Assembly: GCF_016428645.1 (NCBI RefSeq)
Contig: NZ_JAELXW010000010.1
Span: 1-64,000 of the forward strand
Length of the DNA: 64,000 nt
Source: Glycomyces salinus
GTDB lineage: Bacteria; Actinomycetota; Actinomycetes; Mycobacteriales; Micromonosporaceae
Reading direction: 5' to 3'
Numbering within the stretch: the stretch's first letter is position 1; every line of letters starts with the position of its first letter. The position numbers were made by a program, and so were the translations under genes. The notes beneath the pieces were generated by a model. It saw only the letters and a program-made list of their open reading frames with translations. It did no database searches and was not told the DNA's origin. Positions 7,836 through 16,950 of the stretch are shown here, one piece after another.

Positions 7836-8393
7836 TCAGGCGAGTCCGGCGCGGTGGTGGCGGCGGCACAGGACGGTGTAGGTGTCCATGTCGCCGACTT
7901 CGACGACGTCTCCGGAGAAGACCATGACGCCGTCGCGGACGCGGGCGTTGTGGGTGCCGCGGGCGCCGCACCAGCAGTTGACGCGTACGGGCAGTTCCTC
8001 GACGCGGTCGGCCAGTTCGAGCAGGCGCTGGGAGGCCGGGAAGAGGCGGCCGAGGAAGTCGGTGCGCAGTCCGAAGGCGTAGACGTCGAGTCCGAGGCCG
8101 TCGACGGCGTCGGCGAGGTGGTTGACCTGTTTGGGGGCGGTGAGGAACTGGACTTCGTCGACGACGACGTAGGGCGGTTTGAGTTCGGCGAGCTCGTCGT
8201 AGAGGTCGATGTCGGGGGTCACTTCCCGGGCTTCGTGAGCCAGGCCGAGGCGGCTGGAGATGACGCCGCTGCCGCCGCGGTCCATGCAGGTGTAGAGGAT
8301 GCCCTCGCCGCCGAGCGAGTGGTGGAACTGGAGGGCGAGGGTTGACTTGCCGGCGTCCATGACACCGAGGTAGGCGACGAGTTCGTATGACAT
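7836..8393 (-). CDS. tdk: Thymidine kinase (type II)
   Basis: A 185-residue type II thymidine kinase, which phosphorylates thymidine to dTMP in nucleoside salvage. The P-loop reads GVMDAGKST rather than the usual GPMFSGKST. The Walker B region VVDEVQFL corresponds to the DEAQF motif. The zinc-binding lasso is recognisable from CWCGARGTHNAR and the C-terminal CRRHH. The start is ATG 8393 (MSYELVAYLG); an ATG three codons upstream at 8402 is also possible, and neither has a strong Shine-Dalgarno. Many actinomycetes lack this gene. Confidence 0.88.
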   Translation of the reverse strand: MSYELVAYLGVMDAGKSTLALQFHHSLGGEGILYTCMDRGGSGVISSRLGLAHEAREVTPDIDLYDELAELKPPYVVVDEVQFLTAPKQVNHLADAVDGLGLDVYAFGLRTDFLGRLFPASQRLLELADRVEELPVRVNCWCGARGTHNARVRDGVMVFSGDVVEVGDMDTYTVLCRRHHRAGLA

Positions 8394-8449
8394 GGGCGCC
8401 ATGATGCCATGTGGGGCCAGTTCACACTTTGGGCCAGGTTGAGCGGTCT

Positions 8450-11400
8450 TTATTTGGCGTTGAAGTAGCTGGCTTCGGGGTGGTGGAGGACGATCGCGTC
8501 GGTGGACTGCTCGGGGTGGAGCTGGTCGCCTTCGGAGAGTTCGACGCCGATGCGGTCGGCGCCGAGCAGGTCGACGAGGGTGGCGCGGTCGGCCAGTTCG
8601 GGGCAGGCCGGGTAGCCGAAGGAGTACCGGCAGCCGCGGAAGTCGACGTCGAGGATGCCCTTGAGGTCGCCGGGGTCGGCGTCGCCGACGGTCGATCCCG
8701 AGGGGAGCTTCCATTCGCGGCGGATGCGGCGGTGCCAGTATTCGGCCAGCGACTCGGTCAGCTGCACGGTGAGGCCGTGGACTTCGAGGTAGTCGCGGTA
8801 GGCGTTGGCCTCGAACAGTCGGTTGGTGTATTCGGAGACCTTCGAGCCGAGGGTGACCAGCTGCATGCCGAGCACGTCGAGCTGCTCGCCGTCCTTGGCG
8901 CGGAAGAAGTCGGACAGGCAGAGGCGGCGGTCGCGGCGCTGCCGGGGGAAGGTGAAGCGGGCCCGCTCGGCGTGGCCGTTCTCGTCGAGGACGACCAGGG
9001 AGTTGCCCTCGGAGTAGGCCGGCAGGTAGCCGTAGACGACCTTGGCCTCCAGGACGTTGTCGGTGGCGAGCCGGTCGAGCCAGTAGCGCAGGCGCGGGCG
9101 GCCCTCGGTCTCGACCAGTTCCTCGTAGGAGGGGCCGTCGTCGCCGCGGGTCGGTTTGAGGCCCCACTGGCCCAGGAAGGTGGCGCGCTCGTCGAGCATC
9201 GCGGCGTATTCGGCCAGCGCGACCCCCTTGACCACCCGCGAGCCGTAGAACGGCGGGACGGGGATCTCGGCGTCGGTGGCGACGTCGCTGCGCACGGAGG
9301 TGTCGTCGAGGTCGGGGAGTTTCTCGGCGACCATGGTGGCCTGCTTGGCGCGGCGGGCCTGGCGCTTGGCGATCTTCTCCTCTTGGGCGGGGTCGATGAC
9401 CGGTCCGCCCTCGCCGCGCCGGGCGGCCATGACCTTGTCCATGAGCGCGAGCCCTTCGAAGGCGTCGCGGGCGTAGTGGACCTGGCCGCCTTCGAACATG
9501 CCGCGCAGGTCGCCTTCGACGTAGGCGCGGGTGAGGGCGGCGCCGCCGAGCATGACCGGCCAGCGCCGGTGGAGGCTGCGGGCCATCATCTCGGCGAGGT
9601 TGTCCTTCATGATGACCGTGGACTTGACCAGCAGGCCGCTCATGCCGATGACGTCGGCGTCGTGTTCTTCGGCGGCGTCGAGGATGGCGTTGATGGGCTG
9701 CTTGATGCCGAGGTTGACCACGGTGTAGCCGTTGTTGGACAGGATGATGTCGACGAGGTTCTTGCCGATGTCGTGGACGTCGCCGCGGACGGTGGCGAGC
9801 ACGATGGTGCCCTTGCCTGCGCCGTCGTCCTTGTCCATGTGCGGTTCGAGGTGGGCGACGGCGAACTTCATGGCCTCGGCCGACTGGAGGACGAACGGCA
9901 GCTGCATCTGGCCGGAGCCGAAGCGGTCGCCGACGACCTTCATGCCTTCGAGGAGGTGGTCGTTGATGATGTCGAGGGGCCGCTTGCCTTCGGCGAGGGC
10001 GGCGTCGAGGTCGGTGTCGAAGCCGTTCTTGTCGCCGTCGATGATGCGCTGGGCGAGGCGTTCGCCGAGCGGGAGCGCGGCGAGGGCCTCGGCACGGGCC
10101 TCCTTGGAGCTGGCGAGGCTGACGCCGTCGAAGATCTCGATGAGCTTCTGGAGCGGGTCGTAGTCCTCGGTGCGCCGGTCGTAGACCATGTCGAGGGCGG
10201 CCTGCTTCTGTTCCTCGGGGATCGAGGCCATGGGCAGGATCTTCGAGGAGTGGACGATGGCGCTGGTGACTCCGGCTTCGACGCATTCGTTGAGGAACAC
10301 GGAGTTGAGGACCTGGCGGGCGGCCGGGTTGAGGCCGAAGGAGATGTTGGAGACGCCGAGGGTGAAGTTGACGCCGGGGTAGCGGCGGGCGATCTCGCGG
10401 ATGGCCTCGATGGTCTCGATGCCGTCGCGGCGGGTCTCCTCCTGGCCGGTGGAGATGGGGAAGGTGAGGGTGTCGATGAAGATGTCCTCGACCCTCATCC
10501 CCCAGCGTTCGACGAGGTCGTCGATGGTGCGGGAGGCGACGCGGACCTTCCAGTCGCGGTCGCGGGCCTGGCCGTCCTCGTCGATGCACATTACGACGAC
10601 GCCGGCGCCGTGTTCGACGATGAGGGGCATGACGCGCGCGTACCGCGAGTTCGGGCCGTCGCCGTCTTCGAAGTTGACCGAGTTGACGATGCAGCGCCCG
10701 CCGAGGGCCTCCAGTCCGGCCTCGATGACCTGGGGTTCGGTGGAGTCGAGCATGATCGGCAGGGTCGAGGCCGTGGCGAAGCGGGAGGCGAGGACCCGCA
10801 TGTCCTCGGCGCCGTCGCGGCCGACGTAGTCGACGCACAGGTCGAGCAGGTGGGAGCCGCCGCGGGTCTGCTCGCGGGCGATCTCGACGCAGCGGTCGTA
10901 GTCGGCGGCGAGCATGGCTTCGCGGAAGGCTTTGGAGCCGTTGGCGTTGGTGCGCTCGCCGACGTTGAGGATCGAGGCGTCCTGCTTGAAGGGGACATGG
11001 TGGTAGGAGGAGGAGACGCCCGGTTCGAGGACCGGCCGGCGCTCGGCGGGGGCGACGCCGTCGAGGCGGTCGCGGACGGCTCGGATGTGGTCGGGGGTGG
11101 TGCCGCAGCAGCCGCCGACGAGGCTGACGCCGAAGTTCGTGACGAAGTCTTCGTGGGCGTCGGCCAGTTCGTCGGGGGTGAGCGGGTAGACCGCGCCGTC
11201 GGGGCCGAGTTCGGGCAGTCCGGCGTTGGGCATGACCGAGATGGGGACCGGCGAGTGGCGGGAGAGGTAGCGGATGTGCTCGCTCATCTCGGCCGGGCCG
11301 GTGGCGCAGTTGAGGCCGATGAGGTCGACCTCGAGGGCGGCGAGGCTGGTGAGGGCGGCGCCGATCTCGCCGCCGACGAGCATGGTGCCGGTGGTCTCGA

Positions 11401-11980
11401 CCGTGACCTGGGCGATGATCGGGATCTCGGTGCCGAGTTCGGTGTTGGCCCGCTTGGCGCCGATGACGGCGGCCTTGGCTTGGAGGAGGTCCTGGCTGGT
11501 CTCGACGAGGATGGCGTCGGCGCCGCCTTCGATGAGACCGAGGACGCATTCGCGGTAGTGGTCGCGCAGGGTCGCGTAGGGGGCGTGGCCGAGGGTGGGC
11601 AGGCGGGTGCCGCCGCCCATGGAGCCGAGGACGAAGCGGAGGTGCTCGGGCGTGGCGTACTCGTCGCATTTCTGGCGGGCGAGTCGCGCGGCGGCGCCGG
11701 CGAGTTCGCGGACGCGGTCGGTGATGCCGTATTCGACCAGGCCGCCGTAGTTGGCGTTGAAGCTGTTGGTCTCGACGCAGTCGGCCCCGGCGGCCAGGTA
11801 GGCGTCGTGGATGCCCAGGACGATGTCGGGGCGGGTCAGGCACAGGATGTCGGACAGGCCCTCGTAGCCGTCGTAGTCCTCGAGCGTGGGGTCGAAGGTC
11901 TGCAGCATGGTGCCCATGCCCCCGTCGGCGATCACGACGCGTCGGGACAGGGTTTCCAGGAAGCGGTTCGGCGCAGACAC
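8450..11980 (-). CDS. metH: Cobalamin-dependent methionine synthase
   Basis: About 1,176 residues, the full four-module MetH. The homocysteine-binding barrel has VIADGGMGTMLQ and the zinc ligands GGCCGTTPDHI. Next comes a pterin-binding barrel (NVGERTNANGSKAF). The B12 module carries the His-on motif in RGDVHDIGKNLV at about residue 730. The C-terminal activation domain binds SAM (EYWHRRIRREWKLPSG, FGYPACPEL). It transfers the methyl group of 5-methyltetrahydrofolate to homocysteine. I prefer GTG 11980 (first residues MSAPNRFLETLSRRV) on similarity of the N-terminus; GTG 12028 would add 16 residues, and neither has a Shine-Dalgarno. Divergent from a small membrane protein gene. Confidence 0.95.
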   Translation of the reverse strand: MSAPNRFLETLSRRVVIADGGMGTMLQTFDPTLEDYDGYEGLSDILCLTRPDIVLGIHDAYLAAGADCVETNSFNANYGGLVEYGITDRVRELAGAAARLARQKCDEYATPEHLRFVLGSMGGGTRLPTLGHAPYATLRDHYRECVLGLIEGGADAILVETSQDLLQAKAAVIGAKRANTELGTEIPIIAQVTVETTGTMLVGGEIGAALTSLAALEVDLIGLNCATGPAEMSEHIRYLSRHSPVPISVMPNAGLPELGPDGAVYPLTPDELADAHEDFVTNFGVSLVGGCCGTTPDHIRAVRDRLDGVAPAERRPVLEPGVSSSYHHVPFKQDASILNVGERTNANGSKAFREAMLAADYDRCVEIAREQTRGGSHLLDLCVDYVGRDGAEDMRVLASRFATASTLPIMLDSTEPQVIEAGLEALGGRCIVNSVNFEDGDGPNSRYARVMPLIVEHGAGVVVMCIDEDGQARDRDWKVRVASRTIDDLVERWGMRVEDIFIDTLTFPISTGQEETRRDGIETIEAIREIARRYPGVNFTLGVSNISFGLNPAARQVLNSVFLNECVEAGVTSAIVHSSKILPMASIPEEQKQAALDMVYDRRTEDYDPLQKLIEIFDGVSLASSKEARAEALAALPLGERLAQRIIDGDKNGFDTDLDAALAEGKRPLDIINDHLLEGMKVVGDRFGSGQMQLPFVLQSAEAMKFAVAHLEPHMDKDDGAGKGTIVLATVRGDVHDIGKNLVDIILSNNGYTVVNLGIKQPINAILDAAEEHDADVIGMSGLLVKSTVIMKDNLAEMMARSLHRRWPVMLGGAALTRAYVEGDLRGMFEGGQVHYARDAFEGLALMDKVMAARRGEGGPVIDPAQEEKIAKRQARRAKQATMVAEKLPDLDDTSVRSDVATDAEIPVPPFYGSRVVKGVALAEYAAMLDERATFLGQWGLKPTRGDDGPSYEELVETEGRPRLRYWLDRLATDNVLEAKVVYGYLPAYSEGNSLVVLDENGHAERARFTFPRQRRDRRLCLSDFFRAKDGEQLDVLGMQLVTLGSKVSEYTNRLFEANAYRDYLEVHGLTVQLTESLAEYWHRRIRREWKLPSGSTVGDADPGDLKGILDVDFRGCRYSFGYPACPELADRATLVDLLGADRIGVELSEGDQLHPEQSTDAIVLHHPEASYFNAK

Positions 11981-12081
11981 GCAGTCAAGGGTACTGGCGC
12001 GTGCCGGGAGGTGGGAGGCGGGTTTCACCTGTTGAGAGGTGTGATCTGCGCCGGAAGCCGGGTTCCCCCTAGGGTGACGAT

Positions 12082-12189
12082 ATGGGAACTCTCGTCATGT
12101 TCGTGTTCTATGCGATCGGCATCTACATCCTCTACTGGACGATCCGGCTCGCGGTGCGCCACGCCCTCCAGGACCACCGCGAGCGCTGA
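12082..12189 (+). CDS. Small single-pass membrane protein (35 aa)
   Basis: A 35-residue open frame starting at ATG 12082, with a GGGTGA-like site upstream (12072-12077). It encodes one hydrophobic helix (TLVMFVFYAIGIYILYW) followed by a basic tail (RLAVRHALQDHRER). The aromatic-rich helix, positive-inside tail and position in the gap between divergent metH and the PPOX gene all favour a real small membrane protein. I believe proteins of this style recur in actinomycetes, but cannot verify it. Function unknown. Confidence 0.6.
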   Translation: MGTLVMFVFYAIGIYILYWTIRLAVRHALQDHRER

Positions 12190-12271
12190 GCGGTGCCGGA
12201 ATCGAACTGGCCCCGCGGCCGAGCGGCGGCGTAGCCTGAGGCGGAATACCCCCTGCCTTGAAAGGATGCGG

Positions 12272-12907
12272 ATGGGCACCATCGAGTCTCGCGAGTGGGT
12301 GGAAGTCACCGACGCCGCGAAGCTGCGCGAGCTGGTCGGAGAGGTCAAGCCGCGCGCGGCCACCAAGGAGCGGGCGAAGCTCCATCCGCGGGACCGCCAG
12401 TGGTTGGCGGCCTCGCCGTACTGCGTGATCGCCACCGCCGACGCCGAGGGCAACTGCGACGCCTCCCCCAAGGGGGACCCGCCCGGGTTCGTCCGGCCGC
12501 TGGACGATTCCACGATCGCGATCCCCGAACGCAAAGGCAACCACCGGGTCGACGGCTATCACAACGTCTTGTCCAACCCGCACGTCGGGCTGCTGTCGAT
12601 CGTCCCGGACCGGCGGGAGACCCTGCGGATCAACGGCCGGGCCAGGATCGTCTCGGAGGCGCCGTTCTTCGACGACATGGTCGTCAAGGGCCACCGGCCC
12701 GTCCTGGCGCTCGTCGTCGAGATCGACACGATCTTCTTCCACTGCGGGAAGGCGTCCATGCGCTCGGGGCTGTGGAAGCCCGAGACGTGGGACCCGGAGG
12801 CGCTGCCCTCGCACGCGTGCATGGTCAAGGACACCCAGGCGGTCGCCGAGACCATCGACCAGCTCACCGAGTACTACGGCGCGCAGTACGAGCGGCAGCT
12901 CTACTAG
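12272..12907 (+). CDS. Pyridoxamine 5'-phosphate oxidase-family flavoprotein
   Basis: A 211-residue split-barrel FMN-binding protein of the PPOX superfamily, DR2398/MSMEG-type subgroup. Characteristic segments are SPYCVIATADAEGNCDASPK, GFVRPLDDSTIAIPERKGN and HRVDGYHNVLSNPHVGLL. These proteins bind FMN or F420 and reduce or oxidise small substrates; a true PdxH role is unlikely. AAAGG (12261-12265) precedes two ATGs. The one at 12272 has the better spacing; 12266 would add two residues. The stop overlaps the convergent hypX-like stop by CTAG. Confidence 0.82.
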   Translation: MGTIESREWVEVTDAAKLRELVGEVKPRAATKERAKLHPRDRQWLAASPYCVIATADAEGNCDASPKGDPPGFVRPLDDSTIAIPERKGNHRVDGYHNVLSNPHVGLLSIVPDRRETLRINGRARIVSEAPFFDDMVVKGHRPVLALVVEIDTIFFHCGKASMRSGLWKPETWDPEALPSHACMVKDTQAVAETIDQLTEYYGAQYERQLY

Positions 12908-14568
12908 ACGAGGCCGGGGAAGCGCAGCTTGGCCGGGGTCCCGGCCGGCGCGGCCTTGCCGAGGAAGGCGCGGCGCTTGGCCTCGAACCCGTGCCGGTCG
13001 TCGAACAGGTCGCGGGCCATCTCGGCCAGCTCGATGGTCTGGTAGTAGGACATCGGCTTCGACTCGGCGCGGCGCCGCTCCTTGGCCGCGAACATGCGGC
13101 CGAGGGTGGCCGGTTCGCTGTAGCCGACGGCCACGGCCCGCAGCCAGGTGCCGAACGACTCCCAGTCGCGCGGGCCCACCGCGCCGATCAGGCCGAGCGT
13201 CGCGGCCCCGCGGGCGGCGATCGGGAGCTTGTCCCCCAGCAGGCGGGTGGCGCGCTCGGGCCCGATCCGGCTGGCGACCGACCAGGTGTGCAGTTCGGAG
13301 CCGAATATGCCCATGTCGTAGTACGGGTTGAGGACGACGCCGTCGCGGGCGACGGTGACGTCGGCGCACAGCCCGGTCATGACCCCGCCGGCTCCGGCGT
13401 TGGCGGTGAAAGCGGCGACGGTGAGCTGGTCGGCCCCGGCGATGGCGCCGCACAGCTCGTCGATGGCCCGGATGTTGGCCCAGGCTTCGGCGGCCGGGTC
13501 GGCGGCGGCGTCGATGACGCCCAGGTGGATGCCGTTGGAGAAGGCGTGCTCGGTGCCGGCGATGACGAGGAGGCGCGTGTCCTCGGTGAGGGCCTTCTCG
13601 ACCGCTCCGGTCAGGCGGCGGCACTGCTCGGTGTGCATCGCGCCGTTGTAGGAGCGGATGGTGAGGTAGCCGATGTCGCCGTCTCGGGTGTAGGCGGTCT
13701 CGGCCAGCCGCTCGGGCAGCGGCAGGTACGGGGCGTCTTCGGCGTCGATGATCATCGAGGCCGGGAGCTTGGGGCCCTTTCGGCGTTCGAGCACGGCGGC
13801 GTAGCCGATCCACAGGGTGCCTCGGCCGCAGGCGACGGCGACCGCTTCGAGGTTGCGGCCCACGACGGTGCCGGGGTCCGCGCCGTGGTCGTCGTCGGTG
13901 GCGGCGACGTCGTAGAGGCACAGGGTGCGCCCGGCCAGGTCGACCGGGGCGCCGGGGGCGCCGTCGGCGGCGTTGACGCGGCGCTCGAGTTCGGCGGCGT
14001 CGGCCCTCCAGTCCAGTTCGAAGCCCTTGCGGCGCAGCAGCGGCAGCTCGCCGGTGCCGGGGACCTCTCGGGGGTGATCGTCGGCCGGGAGCGGTCGGCC
14101 TCCGGCCTCGAACTTGCGGATGGTGCGGTCGACGCATTCCATGGCCGCGTCGGCGACGCGGCTGTTGTAGAGCTCGCTCTTGGCCGTGTGCGAGGGGACC
14201 TCGAAGGTGGCGGTGGCCCAGATGGGCCCGGCGTCCATCTCCTCGACCGCCGAGAGCGCGGTCACGCCCCAGCGGGCCCTGCCTTCGAGGATGGCGTGGT
14301 CCAGTGAGGACGGCCCGCGGTCACCGGCCGGGCCGGGGTGGACGATGACGGTGGTCCAGCGCCCCCACACCGCTTCGGGCACGCGGTGTTTGAGGAACGG
14401 GCACACGATCAGGTCGGGGTCTATGCGGGCTACGGCGGCGGTCAGCGCTTCGGGCGACTCGAAGGCCGGTGCGAGTTCCACACCGACCTCGTGTCCCTGT
14501 TCGCGCAGGGAACACCAGACTCGCTGTGTCAGACCGTTGAAGGCCGACGCCAGCAGCAGGATTTTCAA
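12904..14568 (-). CDS. hypX: HypX/HoxX-like hydrogenase maturation protein
   Basis: About 554 residues in two parts. The N-terminal 280 residues are a formyl-tetrahydrofolate-binding formyltransferase-like module with the family signature HPGPAGDRGPSSLDHAILEG. The C-terminal half is an enoyl-CoA hydratase/isomerase-like module (IGYLTIRSYNGAMHTEQ, AGTEHAFSNGIHLG, GAGGVMTGLCAD). HypX is known to make CO for the NiFe-hydrogenase active site from formyl-tetrahydrofolate. Start is TTG 14568 (LKILLLASAFNGL), supported by AGGAG six bases upstream; an in-frame codon at 14643 would run through the promoter. No hydrogenase or other hyp gene lies in the window. Confidence 0.85.
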   Translation of the reverse strand: MKILLLASAFNGLTQRVWCSLREQGHEVGVELAPAFESPEALTAAVARIDPDLIVCPFLKHRVPEAVWGRWTTVIVHPGPAGDRGPSSLDHAILEGRARWGVTALSAVEEMDAGPIWATATFEVPSHTAKSELYNSRVADAAMECVDRTIRKFEAGGRPLPADDHPREVPGTGELPLLRRKGFELDWRADAAELERRVNAADGAPGAPVDLAGRTLCLYDVAATDDDHGADPGTVVGRNLEAVAVACGRGTLWIGYAAVLERRKGPKLPASMIIDAEDAPYLPLPERLAETAYTRDGDIGYLTIRSYNGAMHTEQCRRLTGAVEKALTEDTRLLVIAGTEHAFSNGIHLGVIDAAADPAAEAWANIRAIDELCGAIAGADQLTVAAFTANAGAGGVMTGLCADVTVARDGVVLNPYYDMGIFGSELHTWSVASRIGPERATRLLGDKLPIAARGAATLGLIGAVGPRDWESFGTWLRAVAVGYSEPATLGRMFAAKERRRAESKPMSYYQTIELAEMARDLFDDRHGFEAKRRAFLGKAAPAGTPAKLRFPGLV

Positions 14569-14614
14569 TTGCGACTCCTCTTGCGGCGTGGGGAGTCGGT
14601 GACGCTCGGTATTT

Positions 14615-14643
14615 AGCGTACCCAGACTCGGCAATTCGCACAA
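14615..14643 (-). promoter_or_regulatory. Candidate promoter of the hypX-like gene
   Basis: Minus-strand -35 TTGTGC (14643-14638) and -10 TACGCT (14620-14615) with a 17-bp spacer, in the 75-bp gap after mshC. This would start transcription about 40 nt before the TTG codon at 14568. Confidence 0.5.
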
Positions 14644-15885
14644 TCAGCGAGAGCAGTCTATTCCGAGCATTCCTCCGATAGTGTCCCGGGCCAGAGCCGG
14701 AGCGGACGGGTCGTCACCGCTGTCGGCGAGAGTCTGCGTGGCCCACTTGTCCACTGCCGCAAGCGCGCCGGGCGTGTCCAGGTCATCGGCCAGGCGCTCG
14801 CGGACGGCGTTGAGCATCGCCCCGGCAGGGATCGCCGTCTCGCGGGCGACGGCCTCGCGCCAGCGGCCCAGGCGCAGTTCGGCCTCGGCCAAGAGCTCCC
14901 GGGTCCACTGCCGGTCGGCGCGGTAGTGGCCGGCCATGAGCGCCAGGCGGATCGCGGCCGGGTCGACCCCTTCGGCGCGGAGCTTGGAGACGAACATCAG
15001 GTTGCCCAGCGATTTCGACATCTTCTCGCCGTCGAGGCCGATCATGCCGGTGTGGACGTAGGTCGCGGCGAACGGGCTGCGGCCGGTCAGCGATTCGGCG
15101 TGGGCGGCCGACATCTCGTGGTGGGGGAAGATCAGGTCCGAGCCGCCGCCCTGCACGTCGATCTGGGCGCCCAGGTACTCCAAGGCGATGCAGGCGCACT
15201 CGATGTGCCAGCCGGGGCGGCCGCGGCCGACCGGCGACTCCCAGGACGGCTCGCCGCCCTTGGGGACGTTCCACAGGATCGGGTCCAGCGGGTCGCGCTT
15301 GCCCTCGCGGTCGGGGTCGCCGCCGCGCTCGGCCGAGTAGCGCAGCATCGTCTCGCGGTCGTAGTTCGACTCCGAGCCGAACGCCGGATTCGACCCGACC
15401 GAGTAGTAGATGTCGCCCTCGTCGTGCCGATAGGCGTGCCCTGACTCACAGAGCTGGGCGACGGCCTTGCCCACCAGCGGGATGGACTCGACCGCGCCGA
15501 CGAAGTGGTCGGGCGGGACCACCCGCAGCGCCTCCATGTCCTCGCGGAACAGGGCCGTCTCGCGCAGGCCCAGGACCTGCCAGTCGGTGCCGTCGCGGTC
15601 GGCCCGTTCGAACAGCGGCTCGTCGACGTCGGTGACGTTCTGGGCGTAGTCGACCTCCAGGCCCTGATCGCGCCAGTAGCGGCCCACCAGGTCGAAGGTG
15701 ATGTATGTCGCGGCGTGGCCCAGATGCGTCGCGTCGTAGGGAGTGATGCCGCAGACGTACATCGAGGCGCGCTCGGCGCCGTCCCGGACGGTGGGCCGGG
15801 GCGATCCCGAGGCGGTGTCGTGCAGGCGCAGGACGGGCCCGCGGCCGGGCAGGGCGGGAACGTCGGGTGCGGTCCAGGAATCCAT
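14644..15885 (-). CDS. mshC: Mycothiol ligase (cysteine--GlcN-Ins ligase)
   Basis: A 413-residue ATP-dependent ligase that joins cysteine to 1-D-myo-inositol 2-amino-2-deoxy-glucopyranoside in mycothiol synthesis. It derives from cysteinyl-tRNA synthetase. The zinc/HIGH region is [16 protein letters not shown], the KMSKS motif is EKMSKSLGN, and [13 protein letters not shown] and [12 protein letters not shown] are also family segments. Length matches MshC rather than full CysRS, because the anticodon-binding domain is replaced by a short helical C-terminus. The gene marks the organism as an actinomycete. It lies downstream of uppP in the same direction. Confidence 0.95.
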   Translation of the reverse strand: MDSWTAPDVPALPGRGPVLRLHDTASGSPRPTVRDGAERASMYVCGITPYDATHLGHAATYITFDLVGRYWRDQGLEVDYAQNVTDVDEPLFERADRDGTDWQVLGLRETALFREDMEALRVVPPDHFVGAVESIPLVGKAVAQLCESGHAYRHDEGDIYYSVGSNPAFGSESNYDRETMLRYSAERGGDPDREGKRDPLDPILWNVPKGGEPSWESPVGRGRPGWHIECACIALEYLGAQIDVQGGGSDLIFPHHEMSAAHAESLTGRSPFAATYVHTGMIGLDGEKMSKSLGNLMFVSKLRAEGVDPAAIRLALMAGHYRADRQWTRELLAEAELRLGRWREAVARETAIPAGAMLNAVRERLADDLDTPGALAAVDKWATQTLADSGDDPSAPALARDTIGGMLGIDCSR

Positions 15886-15931
15886 GACCGCGATCCTATT
15901 TCGCGAGCGGCCGAGCGGCCAGCGCCTCCGG

Positions 15932-16753
15932 TCAGGAGGCGTCGACGATCCCGGCCAGCAGCAGGAGCGCCAGGACGGCGCCGAAGCCGAGGCGGTACCA
16001 CACGAACGGCATGAAGGTGTGGTTGGAGACGAACTTCATCAGCCACACGATGCACGCGTAGGCGGTGACGACGGTGGTCACCAGCCCGGCGACGAGCGAG
16101 GCCATCGGCACCGAGCCGTCGAAGGCGTCGCCGACGGTCAGCACCGCGGCCCCGGTGATCGCGGGGATGCCGAGGAAGAACGACAGCCGGGTGGCGGCGG
16201 TGCGGTTGAGGTCGCGCAGCAGGCCCGCCGTGATCGTCGCCCCGGCGCGGGAGACGCCCGGGATGAGCGGAAGGACCTGGAAGACGCCGACGAAGATCGC
16301 GTCCTTCATGTTGACGTGGCCCTCGCTGCGCTGGTGCGTGGCGGCGCGCTCGGCGAACCACATCACGAACGCGAAGAAGAACATCCCGCCCGCGATGGCC
16401 CACAGGTTGTAGGCGCCGGCGATGAGATCCCTGGTGGCGAAGCCCACCACCATGATCGGGATCGAGCCGACGATGACGTACCAGCCGAACCGGTAGTCGT
16501 GGTCGCGCCTGTCGCGGTTGAACACCCCGGCCGTCCAGGCGCCGGCGATCCGCACGATGTCCTTGAAGAAGTACGTCAGGACGGCGATGATCGCACCCGA
16601 CTGAGTGAGGGCGCTGAACGCGATCATGGACTCGTCGGAGGGGTCGAGTCCGAGGAACTCGGCCACGATCGCGACGTGCCCTGTCGAGGAGATCGGAAGG
16701 TACTCGGTGATCCCCTGCACGATGCCCAGCAGGACCGCTTGCCAGATTTCCAA
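15932..16753 (-). CDS. uppP: Undecaprenyl-diphosphatase
   Basis: A 273-residue integral membrane phosphatase (BacA/UppP family) that recycles undecaprenyl pyrophosphate for cell-wall synthesis and can give bacitracin tolerance. The catalytic motifs are visible: [16 protein letters not shown] near the N-terminus and [14 protein letters not shown] in the middle, with several membrane helices. The second motif reads PGVSRAGAT instead of the more common PGTSRSG. The start is a TTG at 16753 preceded by GAAGGGA about 7 nt upstream. It probably forms one transcription unit with mshC. Confidence 0.93.
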   Translation of the reverse strand: MEIWQAVLLGIVQGITEYLPISSTGHVAIVAEFLGLDPSDESMIAFSALTQSGAIIAVLTYFFKDIVRIAGAWTAGVFNRDRRDHDYRFGWYVIVGSIPIMVVGFATRDLIAGAYNLWAIAGGMFFFAFVMWFAERAATHQRSEGHVNMKDAIFVGVFQVLPLIPGVSRAGATITAGLLRDLNRTAATRLSFFLGIPAITGAAVLTVGDAFDGSVPMASLVAGLVTTVVTAYACIVWLMKFVSNHTFMPFVWYRLGFGAVLALLLLAGIVDAS

Positions 16754-16950
16754 AACGCGTCCCTTCAGATTCGCCGTCCGACAGCCTAGCGGGCATCCCG
16801 GCCCCGCCGCTCAACGAGGCTAGACGGAAGCGAGCGCCGCCGCCTTCGGACGAATGGCCGATCCCAGGCGCCGGAATCGGCCGCACGACCGGTGCCGTCG
16901 AAGGAAAGGGCATAGCTTCACGAGGCTCGCTCAATGTAACCTCCGTGTTC

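Noticed and set aside
8411-12907. Very long plus-strand open frame antisense to metH
   Set aside because: It is the mirror of the metH coding strand in GC-rich DNA: low-complexity Gly/Val/Asp-rich translation, no domains. Only its last 636 bases (12272-12907) are a real gene.
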